In this document: piece by piece, positions 1-6,930 of the stretch
Position numbering within the stretch: the stretch's first letter is position 1
Layout of the letters: every line of letters begins with the position of its first letter
Source of the DNA: an uncultured Subdoligranulum sp.
GTDB lineage: Bacteria > Bacillota_A > Clostridia > Oscillospirales > Ruminococcaceae
NCBI RefSeq assembly: GCF_937890665.1
Contig: NZ_CALADU010000223.1
Span: 1 to 14,293 of the forward strand
Reading direction: 5' to 3'
Length of the DNA: 14,293 bases
Program-made: the position numbers and the translations under genes
Notes under the pieces: model-generated
The model's database searches: none
Told to the model about the DNA's origin: nothing
What the model saw: the letters and a program-made list of their open reading frames with translations, nothing else

Positions 1-353
1 TCGGCGCCCACCAGCCGGCCGATGGTCGCCCCGGCCAGACTGTACCAGCCCATACCGCCCGCGATGGCCGCGCCGTAGTTCCAAGGCATTTGCAGCAGCC
101 ACGCGCAGAGCACGCCGCCGGCCAGCGACCCCAACATGACCCCCGCCGGGATCAAAAAGATGCGCAGGTGGTATTCCCGGATCTTGGCAGCCAGCCCCCG
201 GTACATTCCCACGCTGATGCCCACCGAGAACATCAGCAGATACAGCACGGCGTCGGTGTGCCCCGTCAAAAAGGACACCACCTGCACCTGCCATCCCGAC
301 AGGCCATAGACCAGCCCCAGCAGCAGGGCGGCCACGGTAAGCAGTACCATCAT
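1..353 (-). CDS. lysO: LysO-family lysine exporter, large subunit (partial, C-terminus off the left edge)
   Basis: The first 117 codons of a membrane protein of the LysO (DUF340, formerly YbjE) family, which exports lysine across the cytoplasmic membrane. Hydrophobic segments lie near residues 2-20, 34-50, 67-85 and 91-110. The segment DAVLYLLMFSVGISVG and the later GMGWYSLAG match the family's conserved F/MGWYSL(S/A)G signature. The start is the ATG at 353-351, with AGGAGG 7 bases upstream; a second ATG follows directly. It overlaps the stop of the upstream small gene by 4 bases (ATGA), so translation is probably coupled. In E. coli LysO is a single chain of about 300 residues, whereas here the N-terminal part is a separate gene. 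The lysine substrate is known for the family and not shown by this sequence. Confidence 0.82.
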   Translation of the reverse strand, partial: MMVLLTVAALLLGLVYGLSGWQVQVVSFLTGHTDAVLYLLMFSVGISVGMYRGLAAKIREYHLRIFLIPAGVMLGSLAGGVLCAWLLQMPWNYGAAIAGGMGWYSLAGATIGRLVGA

Positions 354-640
354 GACGGATCCTCCTTTTTGCGGCGGCGCTTTACCAAGAACCGCTCACT
401 GAGCAGGTACACCACCACGATGGACCCCAGCGTGGGCAGCAAAAACAGCAAAAAGCTGGCGATCCCCAACGAGAACAGCTCCTGCAAAAAGTTTTCCTTT
501 TGGCCCAGCATGACCCCCATGGCAAAAATCAAGGTCAGCGTACACGCCAGCGCCACCCGCTCATTCACACGTTTGGCCCGCGCCGGGAACAACCAACGTC
601 CCACAGCCATGCCTGCCAACATCACCAGCAGTATATCCAC
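350..640 (-). CDS. LysO-family small subunit (N-terminal half of a split lysine exporter)
   Basis: A 96-residue membrane protein with three predicted hydrophobic segments: the N-terminal MDILLVMLAGMAVG region, the ALACTLTLIFAMGVMLG region, and a long stretch FLLFLLPTLGSIVVVYLL before a basic tail (KRRRKK). The pattern MGVMLGQKENF...LLPTLGSIV fits the N-terminal part of full-length LysO. The start is the GTG at 640-638, preceded by AAAGGGGG at good distance. The frame stays open further upstream, but that part lies over the promoter and is unlikely to be translated. Its stop overlaps the start of the larger LysO gene, so the two probably form one operon and one transporter. The split arrangement is, as far as I know, common in Firmicutes. 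Confidence 0.78.
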   Translation of the reverse strand: MDILLVMLAGMAVGRWLFPARAKRVNERVALACTLTLIFAMGVMLGQKENFLQELFSLGIASFLLFLLPTLGSIVVVYLLSERFLVKRRRKKEDPS

Positions 641-674
641 CGCTGTTCTTCCCCCTTTTTTCACAGATAGAATG

Positions 675-703
675 ATTGTACCAGAAACAGCGCCAAAAGT
701 CAT
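675..703 (-). promoter_or_regulatory. promoter of the lysO operon
   Basis: Reading the minus strand, ATGACT (698-703), a 17-base spacer and TACAAT (675-680), with an extended TGG before the -10. The predicted start near 668 leaves a leader of only about 28 bases, so there is no room for a lysine riboswitch. Confidence 0.6.
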
Positions 704-750
704 CTGCTTTTCTTGTGAAAACCACACCGCAATTTCTGTAAAGCCGTCAC

Positions 751-782
751 AAAAAAGCGGCCCCGGCCAAAGCCGGGGCCGC
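751..782 (-). terminator. intrinsic terminator after the zinc-ribbon gene
   Basis: On the minus strand an 11-bp GC stem (GCGGCCCCGGC with its complement), a 4-base loop TTTG and six T. It starts 14 bases past the stop of the zinc-ribbon gene and separates that gene from the lysO promoter. Confidence 0.9.
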
Positions 783-795
783 TGGGCAACTTTCC

Positions 796-1758
796 TTACG
801 GATTGATGCGCAGGGTTCCGTTGTTGTACTCTTCTTCGGTGCAGGGGATCACCCGGTCTACCAGCCACATGCCGTCTTTCCAGATAGCCTGCATGGTCAT
901 GTAGTCGGTGCCGGTCTCCTCGGCGCCGGTCTTGCGGTTGGTGCCCACCCACTGGCCGGCCACGTTCAGGGTAACGGCCTTGTCGCCGTAGGTCAGGCCC
1001 TGATCGCTGTACACCATGTCGGACCGTACCAGATCATAGACCAAGGCATCGTAGGCGCCCATCGTGATGGCACCCGACCAGCCCTCGCTGTTGTTCTGGG
1101 TGGAGAACCGCAGGTCCGCCACCTGCCGGGAGTTGTAGGCCTTAAGCGTCGACCGGTAGTAGACGGACAGCATGGCGTCCAGATAGTCGGCGTCGGGCTC
1201 GTTGTAGCCCTCGGCGTCACAGGGGGTCAGCGACCCGAAGGAGGCCGTGGGGTTGGTGGGCTTGGACACCAGCGCCAGCGTGGTCTGGTAGCTGCTGCCG
1301 CTGGGCAGGATGGCCCGCAGCAGCACGTCCTCCTGGGTGAGCAGCGCCCGCTCGATGTAGGGGCGTTCCTCCTCATCCAGTTGGTAGGCGATCTCTACCC
1401 CGTCGGCGGTAAGCTTCATGCCGTCCACCACCAGCAGGTTTTCCAGATACAGGCGTTCGGGATTGGCCACCTCGGGGGTCGGTTCCGCCGACTGGGCGGT
1501 TTCCACCGTATCCCCTACCGGTGCGCCGGTGGGCTGGGTATCGCCCCGGCCCAGCAGGGTGACAAGGCCGGCGATGGCCAACAGGACCACCACCACGACC
1601 CCTACCGCCACCGCGATCAGCCGTTTACGCTGCACCACGGCTTCAGGGGGCCAGGAAGCAGCTTGCGGCGGCGTTTGCGAGAGGGGCGCACCGCATTGGG
1701 AACAGAATTTTTGACCGGGCCGCGAACAGGCGGCCCCACACTTGGGACAGCGTTTCAT
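796..1758 (-). CDS. zinc-ribbon, single-pass membrane protein with extracytoplasmic domain
   Basis: 320 residues. The N-terminus carries a zinc ribbon with ligands C4, C7, C19 and C22 (CPKC...CSQC). A Pro-rich linker and an RKR stop signal lead to one membrane segment at about residues 47-69, then an acidic Pro/Thr linker and a roughly 220-residue C-terminal region presumably outside the cell. The end of that region (YLDAMLSVYYRSTLKAYNSR... to WKDGMWLVDRV) looks like an NTF2/SnoaL-type fold. The arrangement of cytoplasmic zinc ribbon, one helix and outer NTF2-like domain recalls TcaA-like proteins of Firmicutes, but no function can be assigned. The start chosen is the ATG at 1758-1756 with AAAGGAG upstream, because the zinc ribbon begins there; an ATG 11 codons earlier lacks a good site. 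It follows the glycosyltransferase gene by 29 bases and ends at a strong terminator, so the two share a transcript. Confidence 0.75.
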   Translation of the reverse strand: MKRCPKCGAACSRPGQKFCSQCGAPLSQTPPQAASWPPEAVVQRKRLIAVAVGVVVVVLLAIAGLVTLLGRGDTQPTGAPVGDTVETAQSAEPTPEVANPERLYLENLLVVDGMKLTADGVEIAYQLDEEERPYIERALLTQEDVLLRAILPSGSSYQTTLALVSKPTNPTASFGSLTPCDAEGYNEPDADYLDAMLSVYYRSTLKAYNSRQVADLRFSTQNNSEGWSGAITMGAYDALVYDLVRSDMVYSDQGLTYGDKAVTLNVAGQWVGTNRKTGAEETGTDYMTMQAIWKDGMWLVDRVIPCTEEEYNNGTLRINP

Positions 1759-1787
1759 CGTAGATGCTCCTTTCTTTGCCTCGCGGT

Positions 1788-2648
1788 TCACGTTTCGGCA
1801 ATAGCCACGAGGTATTTATAAATTTGCTTTTTATATTCGTCGTACAAGCCCAGATGCTCGTATAGTTCCTTGTAATAGTTGAAGAGGGCCGCCCGGGTGG
1901 TGACCACATTCACAGGGTTGAGCACGGTGTGTACGGCGCTGCCGGGGGTGTTGTAATAGTTGTAGATGGGGGTGGACAGGGCGTAGAACTTCTCGGCGTA
2001 GCGAATGTAGCTAAGGTTGAAGTAGAGATCCTCCGACCAGTCCAGTTCCTCGGCGCATTGGATGTCCGAATGGGCATGGACGAGCTCCGCCCGGTAGAGC
2101 TTGTTCCACATGACGCCGTAATAGAAGCTGGCAGGCTCCTGCATCAGTCCGGCGGCGAATTGCTCTTTGTCCATCGGCCCTTCCAGCAAAAAGCCGTAGG
2201 TCTGCACCTTGTCGGGCCGGGTGGGACGGGGCCGCCGGGCCTCGGCTTCCTCGCTGCGTGGGCAGGGCGGCGTGATGCGGTTGTAGTGGGCAATGACCAG
2301 ATCGGCGTCAAACCGCACCGCCCGGTCCACCAGCAGTTCGGTGGCGTTGGGCAGAATGGTGTCGTCGGCATCCACAAATTGCAGGTAGTCGCCCTTGGCG
2401 AACTGTAGCCCCAAATTCCGGGTGGCTGCCACGCCGCTGTTGGCCTTGTCGATGAGGGTGATGCGTTTGTCCACCCCAGCGTACATCTGACAGACCTGCA
2501 AACTTACATCCTGACTGCCGTCGTTGAGCAGTAAGATCTCGATATTTTCATAGGTTTGGCGTCGAATACTCTCGACACAACGTGCAATATGCTTTTGGGC
2601 GTTATAGATCGGCACAATAATGCTGACCAATGGTTTTGGCTGCGGCAT
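1788..2648 (-). CDS. family 2 glycosyltransferase (GT-A fold)
   Basis: 286 residues. It opens with the typical GT2 strand VSIIVPIYNAQKHIARCVES (residues 8-27), then LLLNDGSQD with the nucleotide-binding Asp at 43, ANSGVAATRNLGL around 69-81, and the metal-binding DxD motif as D93-A-D95. The product should move a sugar from a nucleotide-sugar donor to a cell-surface glycan or lipid acceptor at the inner face of the membrane; the sugar cannot be told. There is no membrane segment, so it is probably cytosolic or peripheral. The start is the ATG at 2648-2646 after a GGGGGAGGGGG stretch. The reading frame stays open for 40 codons upstream, but that stretch covers the promoter. It is the first gene of a two-gene unit with the zinc-ribbon protein. 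Confidence 0.88.
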   Translation of the reverse strand: MPQPKPLVSIIVPIYNAQKHIARCVESIRRQTYENIEILLLNDGSQDVSLQVCQMYAGVDKRITLIDKANSGVAATRNLGLQFAKGDYLQFVDADDTILPNATELLVDRAVRFDADLVIAHYNRITPPCPRSEEAEARRPRPTRPDKVQTYGFLLEGPMDKEQFAAGLMQEPASFYYGVMWNKLYRAELVHAHSDIQCAEELDWSEDLYFNLSYIRYAEKFYALSTPIYNYYNTPGSAVHTVLNPVNVVTTRAALFNYYKELYEHLGLYDEYKKQIYKYLVAIAET

Positions 2649-2684
2649 AGCGACATCCCCCTCCCCCTTGGTTTCCTTACTTAC

Positions 2685-2713
2685 ATAATACCATAAATTT
2701 GCGCCGCTGACAA
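2685..2713 (-). promoter_or_regulatory. promoter of the glycosyltransferase/zinc-ribbon operon
   Basis: Minus strand: TTGTCA (2708-2713), a 17-base spacer and TATTAT (2685-2690) with an extended TGG. It lies just upstream of the glycosyltransferase start and shares its -35 area with the region upstream of the divergent peptidase gene. Confidence 0.75.
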
Positions 2714-2733
2714 TAGAAAATGCTGCCGCGCTG

Positions 2734-2742
2734 TGGTAAAAT
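2734..2742 (+). promoter_or_regulatory. possible extended -10 promoter of the M32 peptidase gene
   Basis: TGGTAAAAT is an extended -10 about 44 bases before the peptidase start. No good -35 lies at 16-18 bases, so this is a weak call. Confidence 0.4.
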
Positions 2743-2785
2743 AACAGGCAGAACAATCCTTTTTTCAAAACACGAGGTATTTGCT

Positions 2786-4276
2786 ATGAAAGAATCCATC
2801 AAGCGTTTGCGGGCGCTGGAAAAACAGCTCTATGCCTACCGGTACGCCCTGAACGCCATCGACTTTGACGCCGAGACGGTGGCCCCCGAGGGGGGTGCCG
2901 ACGGCCGGGCGGAAGCCTGCGAAGTGCTGAGCCGGGCCAGCTTTGATTTGTTGGTGAACGACGATACCGCCGCGCTGTTACAGCAGGCGGCCGCCGACGC
3001 CGAGGACGAGCAGCAGGCCGCCGAGGTGCGGGAATTGCAGCGGCAGTACGACGAGATCGCCAAGATCCCCGCCGACGAGTATGCCGCTTTTACCAAGCTG
3101 GTGCAGCAGAGCATTCCCGTCTGGACCAAGGCGAAGCGCACCGACAATTTTGCGCTGTTTGCCCCCTATCTGGAGCAGATCGTGGCAGCCCGCCGGGCGC
3201 AGGCCCGGTACTTTGCCCCCGACCGGGACCCCTACGAGGTCTGGCTGGACCGGTACGAGCGGGGATTGACCATCGCCCAGTGCGACGCCTTCTTTGCCAC
3301 GCTGCGGCAGACCATTCTGCCCCTGCTGGCGGCCATCCGGGACCACGGCGCGCCGATCCGCACCGATTTTCTGGACCAAGACTGGCCGCTGGACGCCCAG
3401 AAGCAGGTGTCCCAAAAAATCATGGGACTGTGGGGCCTGAAGCCGGAGCACTGCCTGCTGGCCGAGAGCGAGCATCCCTTTACCACCGAGTTCTGGCGGG
3501 GGGATGTGCGGATCACCACCCACTATATGCCCCGGGATATGTTCTCCAACCTGTACAGCGTCGCTCACGAGGGCGGCCATGCCCTGTATGAGCGGCACAT
3601 TGCGCCGGAGCTGGACTACACGGCGGTAACGGGCGGGGCCACCATGGGCCTGCACGAGAGCCAGAGCCGCCTGTTCGAGAACTATGTGGGCCGGAGCCGG
3701 GCCTTTATCCACTGCCTCTACCCCACGCTGCGGGATCTCTTCCCCACCCAGTTGGCCGACGTGACCGAGGAGGAGATCTGGCGGGCGGTGAACCGGGCGG
3801 AGCCCGGGCTGATCCGCACCGAAGCCGACGAGCTGACCTACGCGCTGCACATCATGGTGCGGTACGAGCTGGAGAAAGCGCTGCTGCAAGGCACGCTGGC
3901 GGTGCGGGACCTGCCGGCGGCTTGGAACGCCAAGTATAAGGAGTATCTGGGTCTGGACGTGCCGGACGATGCCCACGGCTGTTTGCAGGACATCCACTGG
4001 GCCATGGGCGATATGGGGTACTTCCCCAGCTACGCCTTGGGCAGCGCCTACGGCGCGCAGGCCATTGCCGACCTGCGCAAGACGATGGATCTGGACGCCC
4101 AGTGGGCGGCAGGCGACCTGCAGCCCTTGAAAAACGCCCTGCGGGACCGGCTGTGGCAATACGGCAACCTGAAGGAACCCGCTTGGCTGGTGCAGAGCCT
4201 CTGCGGCGGCGCCTTCGACCCCCACTACTTCACCGACTATCTGCAAAAGAAATACACCGACCTCTACCGGCTGTAA
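2786..4276 (+). CDS. M32 family metallocarboxypeptidase (Taq carboxypeptidase type)
   Basis: 496 residues, the normal length for the family. All M32 signatures are present in order: HPF at 230-232, DVRIT at 240-244, the zinc site HEGGH at 261-265 (Glu262 catalytic), HESQ at 290-293 with Glu291 the likely third zinc ligand, IRTEAD at 343-348, and GCLQDIHW at 398-405. The enzyme removes single residues from the C-termini of peptides in the cytosol, with broad specificity and little action on Pro; it would feed on imported or turnover peptides. There is no signal peptide. The start is the ATG at 2786 with GAGG 8 bases upstream; the frame is open for 22 codons earlier without a ribosome binding site. 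It is monocistronic by spacing, and no clear terminator was seen after it. Confidence 0.95.
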   Translation: MKESIKRLRALEKQLYAYRYALNAIDFDAETVAPEGGADGRAEACEVLSRASFDLLVNDDTAALLQQAAADAEDEQQAAEVRELQRQYDEIAKIPADEYAAFTKLVQQSIPVWTKAKRTDNFALFAPYLEQIVAARRAQARYFAPDRDPYEVWLDRYERGLTIAQCDAFFATLRQTILPLLAAIRDHGAPIRTDFLDQDWPLDAQKQVSQKIMGLWGLKPEHCLLAESEHPFTTEFWRGDVRITTHYMPRDMFSNLYSVAHEGGHALYERHIAPELDYTAVTGGATMGLHESQSRLFENYVGRSRAFIHCLYPTLRDLFPTQLADVTEEEIWRAVNRAEPGLIRTEADELTYALHIMVRYELEKALLQGTLAVRDLPAAWNAKYKEYLGLDVPDDAHGCLQDIHWAMGDMGYFPSYALGSAYGAQAIADLRKTMDLDAQWAAGDLQPLKNALRDRLWQYGNLKEPAWLVQSLCGGAFDPHYFTDYLQKKYTDLYRL

Positions 4277-4310
4277 GGCATAAATTTACACTTTATTCAT
4301 AGCCGCAGCC

Positions 4311-4338
4311 TTGTATTTGGGGCAAAGTATAGTATACT
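4311..4338 (+). promoter_or_regulatory. promoter of the thioredoxin reductase/thioredoxin operon
   Basis: TTGTAT (4311-4316), a 16-base spacer and TATACT (4333-4338). A TATAGT overlaps at 4328-4333, so the exact -10 is uncertain. The leader is about 48 bases with nothing notable. Confidence 0.6.
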
Positions 4339-4392
4339 GGTATTGTAGGAATTGGAAAATTCCGGAATTTGGCACCGAAAGGAGCGTTCCCT

Positions 4393-5265
4393 ATGGAGCG
4401 TGTAGAGATCGCCGTCATTGGCAGCGGCCCCGCGGGGGTATCGGCGGCCATCACGGCCAAGCTGCGGGGCAAGAATGTTTTGCTCTTCGGCAGTAAGGAG
4501 CTGAGCGAGAAGATCGGCAAAGCCCACCGGATCCAGAATTATCCGGGGCTGCCCGATGTTACGGGGGAAGACCTGCGGGCCGCGTTTCAGCGGCATCTGG
4601 ACAGTATGGGTCTGACCGTCACCGAAGCGCGGGTCAACGCCGTCTATGCCATGGGGGACTATTTCGCGGTACAGACCGCGCAGGAGACCTACGAAGCCAC
4701 CACGGTGATTTTGGCCACCGGGGTGGTGCAGGGCAAGGCGCTGCCCGGCGAGGAGGAATATCTGGGCCGGGGCGTAAGTTACTGTGCCACCTGTGATGCG
4801 CCCCTTTACCGGGGCAAGGCGGTAGCGGTGGTGGGCAGCAGTCCCGCCGCCGAACCGGAAGCCGCCTATATGGCGGAGGTCGCGGGGTCGGTGCTTTACC
4901 TGCCCCTTTACGAAGGAACGCCCGACCTGCCCGCCGCGGTGCAGGTGGTGCGGGAGAAGCCCACCGCCGTGGTGGGGGAAACCAACGTAACGGCGCTGCG
5001 CACCGATGCAGGCGAGTACCCGGTGGACGGGGTGTTCCTGCTGCGGGATGCCATGGCGCCCACCCAGTTGGTGCCGGGGCTGGAAGGCAACGGCGGGCAT
5101 GTGGCGGTGAATGCCAAGATGCAGACCAATCTGCCGGGCTGTTTTGCCTGCGGCGACGCCGTGGGGCTGCCCTACCAGTATGTAAAAGCGGCGGGGGAAG
5201 GCAACGTGGCGGCGCTGTCCGCCGTGGAGTATCTGGCCGCCCTGAAACGGAACACAAAGGAGTAA
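4393..5265 (+). CDS. FAD thioredoxin reductase-like flavoprotein lacking NADPH motifs (FFTR-like)
   Basis: 290 residues with the low-molecular-weight thioredoxin reductase fold. The FAD-binding GSGPAG is at 10-15, the redox-active pair is C131-A-T-C134 in the usual YCATCDAP setting, and the C-terminal FAD motif FACGDAVG is around D255. The central nucleotide domain is atypical: where NADPH-dependent enzymes have GGGxSA this one has GSSPAA (148-153), and the HRRxxxR block that binds the NADPH 2'-phosphate is replaced by LPLYEGTPDL. Loss of both motifs is the hallmark of ferredoxin-dependent flavin thioredoxin reductases (FFTR) known from Clostridium and Gloeobacter, so the electron donor may be reduced ferredoxin. 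This is inference. The start ATG at 4393 has AAAGGAG upstream. The thioredoxin gene follows after 6 bases, making it the obvious partner. Confidence 0.85.
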   Translation: MERVEIAVIGSGPAGVSAAITAKLRGKNVLLFGSKELSEKIGKAHRIQNYPGLPDVTGEDLRAAFQRHLDSMGLTVTEARVNAVYAMGDYFAVQTAQETYEATTVILATGVVQGKALPGEEEYLGRGVSYCATCDAPLYRGKAVAVVGSSPAAEPEAAYMAEVAGSVLYLPLYEGTPDLPAAVQVVREKPTAVVGETNVTALRTDAGEYPVDGVFLLRDAMAPTQLVPGLEGNGGHVAVNAKMQTNLPGCFACGDAVGLPYQYVKAAGEGNVAALSAVEYLAALKRNTKE

Positions 5266-5271
5266 TGCGAT

Positions 5272-5583
5272 ATGGTACACGAAGTACACCACAATGATTT
5301 GATGCAGGCCCAGGCCGCCGACGTGGCGGTGCTGGATTTCAACGCCACTTGGTGCAATCCCTGCCGGATGCTGGCCCCCGTGCTGGAGTCTGCCAGTCAG
5401 GATCTGGAAGGCAAGGCGCTGTTCTATGGCATCGACGTGGACGAGAACCCGGCCTTGGCGGCCCAGTTCGGCATCCAGAGCATCCCGGCGCTGATCGTCC
5501 TGAAGAAGGGCCAGCCGGTAGCCCGGCAGGTAGGCTTTATGCCCAAACCCGCCCTGATGCAGTGGCTGAACGGCGTGCTGTAA
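5272..5583 (+). CDS. trxA: thioredoxin with WCNPC active site
   Basis: 103 residues, standard thioredoxin length. The active site is W27-C28-N29-P30-C31 with the flanking DFNATWCNPCRMLAP pattern, and the cis-proline is P72 in SIPALIV. It is a cytosolic disulfide reductase that passes electrons to target proteins. Asn in place of the usual Gly between the cysteines is uncommon and may tune redox potential or partner choice. The start ATG at 5272 follows AAAGGAG, which overlaps the end of the reductase gene; the genes are 6 bases apart and surely cotranscribed. The unusual active site and unusual reductase may have co-evolved. A strong terminator follows. Confidence 0.95.
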   Translation: MVHEVHHNDLMQAQAADVAVLDFNATWCNPCRMLAPVLESASQDLEGKALFYGIDVDENPALAAQFGIQSIPALIVLKKGQPVARQVGFMPKPALMQWLNGVL

Positions 5584-5596
5584 GTTCCTTGTCCTT

Positions 5597-5620
5597 GTCC
5601 TTTCTTTACAAAGAAAGGAC
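5597..5620. repeat. 11-bp inverted repeat after the thioredoxin gene
   Basis: GTCCTTTCTTT (5597-5607) and AAAGAAAGGAC (5610-5620) form a near-perfect palindrome 14 bases past the thioredoxin stop. It has no T-run and is not itself a terminator. It may belong to a dispersed intergenic repeat together with the hairpin that follows. Confidence 0.7.
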
Positions 5621-5636
5621 CAAAGAAATTCCAAAG

Positions 5637-5677
5637 AAAAACGCATGGTCGAATGACCATGCGTTTTTGTATTTTTT
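5637..5677 (+). terminator. intrinsic terminator of the reductase/thioredoxin operon
   Basis: ACGCATGGTC, loop GAAT, GACCATGCGT, then TTTTGTATTTTTT. A matching A-run on the left extends the stem and would let it work in both directions. Confidence 0.9.
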
Positions 5678-5918
5678 ATAGAGAAGAAAATCTTGTGGGA
5701 AATCCCGCTGCCGGGTTTGCGGCCAATCAAAGCCCGCACCTAGGCCCGCCCGCGACGGCGGGCGGGGTTTCAGAACGGGAGCCCGGGTGAGCTTTTCCGG
5801 CAGAAAACCGCAGACCAGATCGTAGCATCGGGCACCACCGCGAAAAACGGAAACCGTCTCGGGCGACCTCCTCGAAGCCTCAGGGGTTCTTAGGGGGCCC
5901 GCAGGCCCCATGAGCCGT

Positions 5919-5947
5919 GCCCCGCGCGTCGGAATGCGGGGCTTTTT
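5919..5947 (+). terminator. plus-strand intrinsic terminator in the gene-free region
   Basis: GCCCCGC (5919-5925), a 10-base loop, GCGGGGC (5936-5942), then TTTTT. It lies about 240 bases beyond the main thioredoxin operon terminator, with no gene visible between, so it implies backup termination or an unseen short transcript. Confidence 0.65.
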
Positions 5948-5997
5948 GCCTGCGGGGCTATGCCCCGCAACCGCGCCCCAAAAATAAAGCGCGGTGC

Positions 5998-6021
5998 AAA
6001 AACCAACGCAGAGCGTTGGTT
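5998..6021 (-). terminator. terminator of the first amino acid ABC operon
   Basis: On the minus strand AACCAACGC, loop TCT, GCGTTGGTT running into a T-run (TTTTT, 5998-6002). It lies about 115 bases past the stop of the ATPase gene and is the first T-tailed hairpin downstream of it. Confidence 0.8.
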
Positions 6022-6135
6022 CCTCTGTTCACGGCCCCGGAACCGGGGCCATAAGGCGGGCTGCCTAACTTGCCGTGGCCTTTGGTCGGTCAAAAAGGAA
6101 CATCCCCAGAAAGCGCCAACCTCCCGGTTCGTCTC

Positions 6136-6918
6136 TTACTTGCCGTAATTGGCCAAGAACTGGCGGGTGCGTTCCTCCTTGGGGTGGTCAATGAGCTCCT
6201 TGGCGGGGCCCTGTTCCACCACCACGCCGCCGTCCATAAACAGGATGCGGTCCGCCACATCCCGGGCGAACTTCATCTCGTGGGTGACGATGATCATCGT
6301 GGTCTTGTTGGCGGCCAGATCCCGCAGCACGCGGAGCACTTCGCCGGTGAGTTCCGGGTCCAGCGCCGAGGTCGGCTCGTCGAAACAGAGAATATCCGGT
6401 TTCAGGGCCAGCGCCCGGGCGATAGCCACCCGCTGCTGCTGTCCGCCCGAAAGCTGGTGGGGGTAATGCCCCGCCCGGTCGGACAGCCCCATGTCGGCCA
6501 ACAGTTCCCGGGCATGGCGTTCCAGCTCGGCGTGGATCTCCCGCTTATGCTGTTTGTAGTCGGGGCGTTCCTTGGCCAGCAATTCCCCTGCCAGCATGAC
6601 GTTTTGCAGCGCCGTGTACTGGGGGAAGAGGTTGAAGTTCTGGAACACCAACCCGAAATGCAGCCGCTTTTTGCGGATGGCGGCTTCGCTCTGGGTGCGG
6701 GCGTCGTCGGCGCTCCAAAGGGTTTCCCCCGCCACCGTGATGGAGCCGGCATCCGCCGTTTCCAGAAAATTCAGGCAGCGCAGAAGCGTCGTCTTGCCGG
6801 AGCCCGACGACCCGATGATGGCGATGGCCTCGCCCTCGTTGAGGGTAAACGAAATATCCCGCAGCACGGCGGTGCTGCCGAAACTTTTGCCGATGCCGGC
6901 TACTTCCAATAATGCCAT
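6136..6918 (-). CDS. polar amino acid ABC importer, ATPase subunit (first cassette)
   Basis: 260 residues of the GlnQ/ArtP/HisP class. Walker A is GSSGSGKT (36-43), Q-loop Gln93 in VFQNFNLF, signature LSGGQ (156-160), Walker B ILCFDEP with D180/E181, D-loop SALD, and switch His213 in VTHE. It hydrolyses ATP on the cytoplasmic face to drive uptake through the neighbouring permease, working as a homodimer. It carries a longer insert than usual between Walker A and the Q-loop (about residues 66-85, including RKKRLH). The start ATG at 6918 follows GAGGGGG, and the permease ends 12 bases upstream. It is the last gene of a lipoprotein-permease-ATPase operon. The substrate cannot be read from the ATPase. 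Confidence 0.93.
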   Translation of the reverse strand: MALLEVAGIGKSFGSTAVLRDISFTLNEGEAIAIIGSSGSGKTTLLRCLNFLETADAGSITVAGETLWSADDARTQSEAAIRKKRLHFGLVFQNFNLFPQYTALQNVMLAGELLAKERPDYKQHKREIHAELERHARELLADMGLSDRAGHYPHQLSGGQQQRVAIARALALKPDILCFDEPTSALDPELTGEVLRVLRDLAANKTTMIIVTHEMKFARDVADRILFMDGGVVVEQGPAKELIDHPKEERTRQFLANYGK

Positions 6919-6930
6919 AGCCGCACCCCC

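Larger units (their letters stand above)
5678..6135. other. gene-free region rich in stem-loops
   Basis: About 460 bases without a credible gene; open frames here lack ribosome binding sites and resemble no family. It holds a series of inverted repeats: CGGGTTTG/CAAAGCCCG (5712-5736, one bulge), CCCGCCCG/CGGGCGGG (5745-5766), GGGGCC/GGCCCC (5894-5909), GCCCCGC/GCGGGGC (5919-5942), TGCGGGGC/GCCCCGCA (5951-5969), CCGCGC/GCGCGG (5971-5994), AACCAACGC/GCGTTGGTT (6001-6021) and GGCCCCG/CGGGGCC (6033-6050). Two of these are terminators in opposite directions and are listed separately. The purpose of the rest is unknown. Confidence 0.7.

Noticed and set aside
641..668. Lysine riboswitch upstream of lysO
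   Set aside because: The predicted leader is under 30 bases, far smaller than an L-box.
90..806. Open frame of 238 codons on the plus strand
   Set aside because: Antisense to the two lysO genes and to their promoter. The composition is rich in His/Gln/Arg as expected for an antisense frame of GC-rich genes, with no ribosome binding site or family resemblance.
2978..4246. Open frame of 422 codons on the minus strand
   Set aside because: Lies wholly opposite the M32 peptidase, whose motifs are all intact. It is a shadow of codon bias.
4297..5739. Open frame of 480 codons on the minus strand
   Set aside because: Runs antisense through the reductase, the thioredoxin and their terminator. No family features.
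5951..6050. CRISPR or tRNA-like structure in the hairpin-rich region
   Set aside because: The hairpins differ in sequence and spacing, with no regular repeat-spacer pattern and no cloverleaf.
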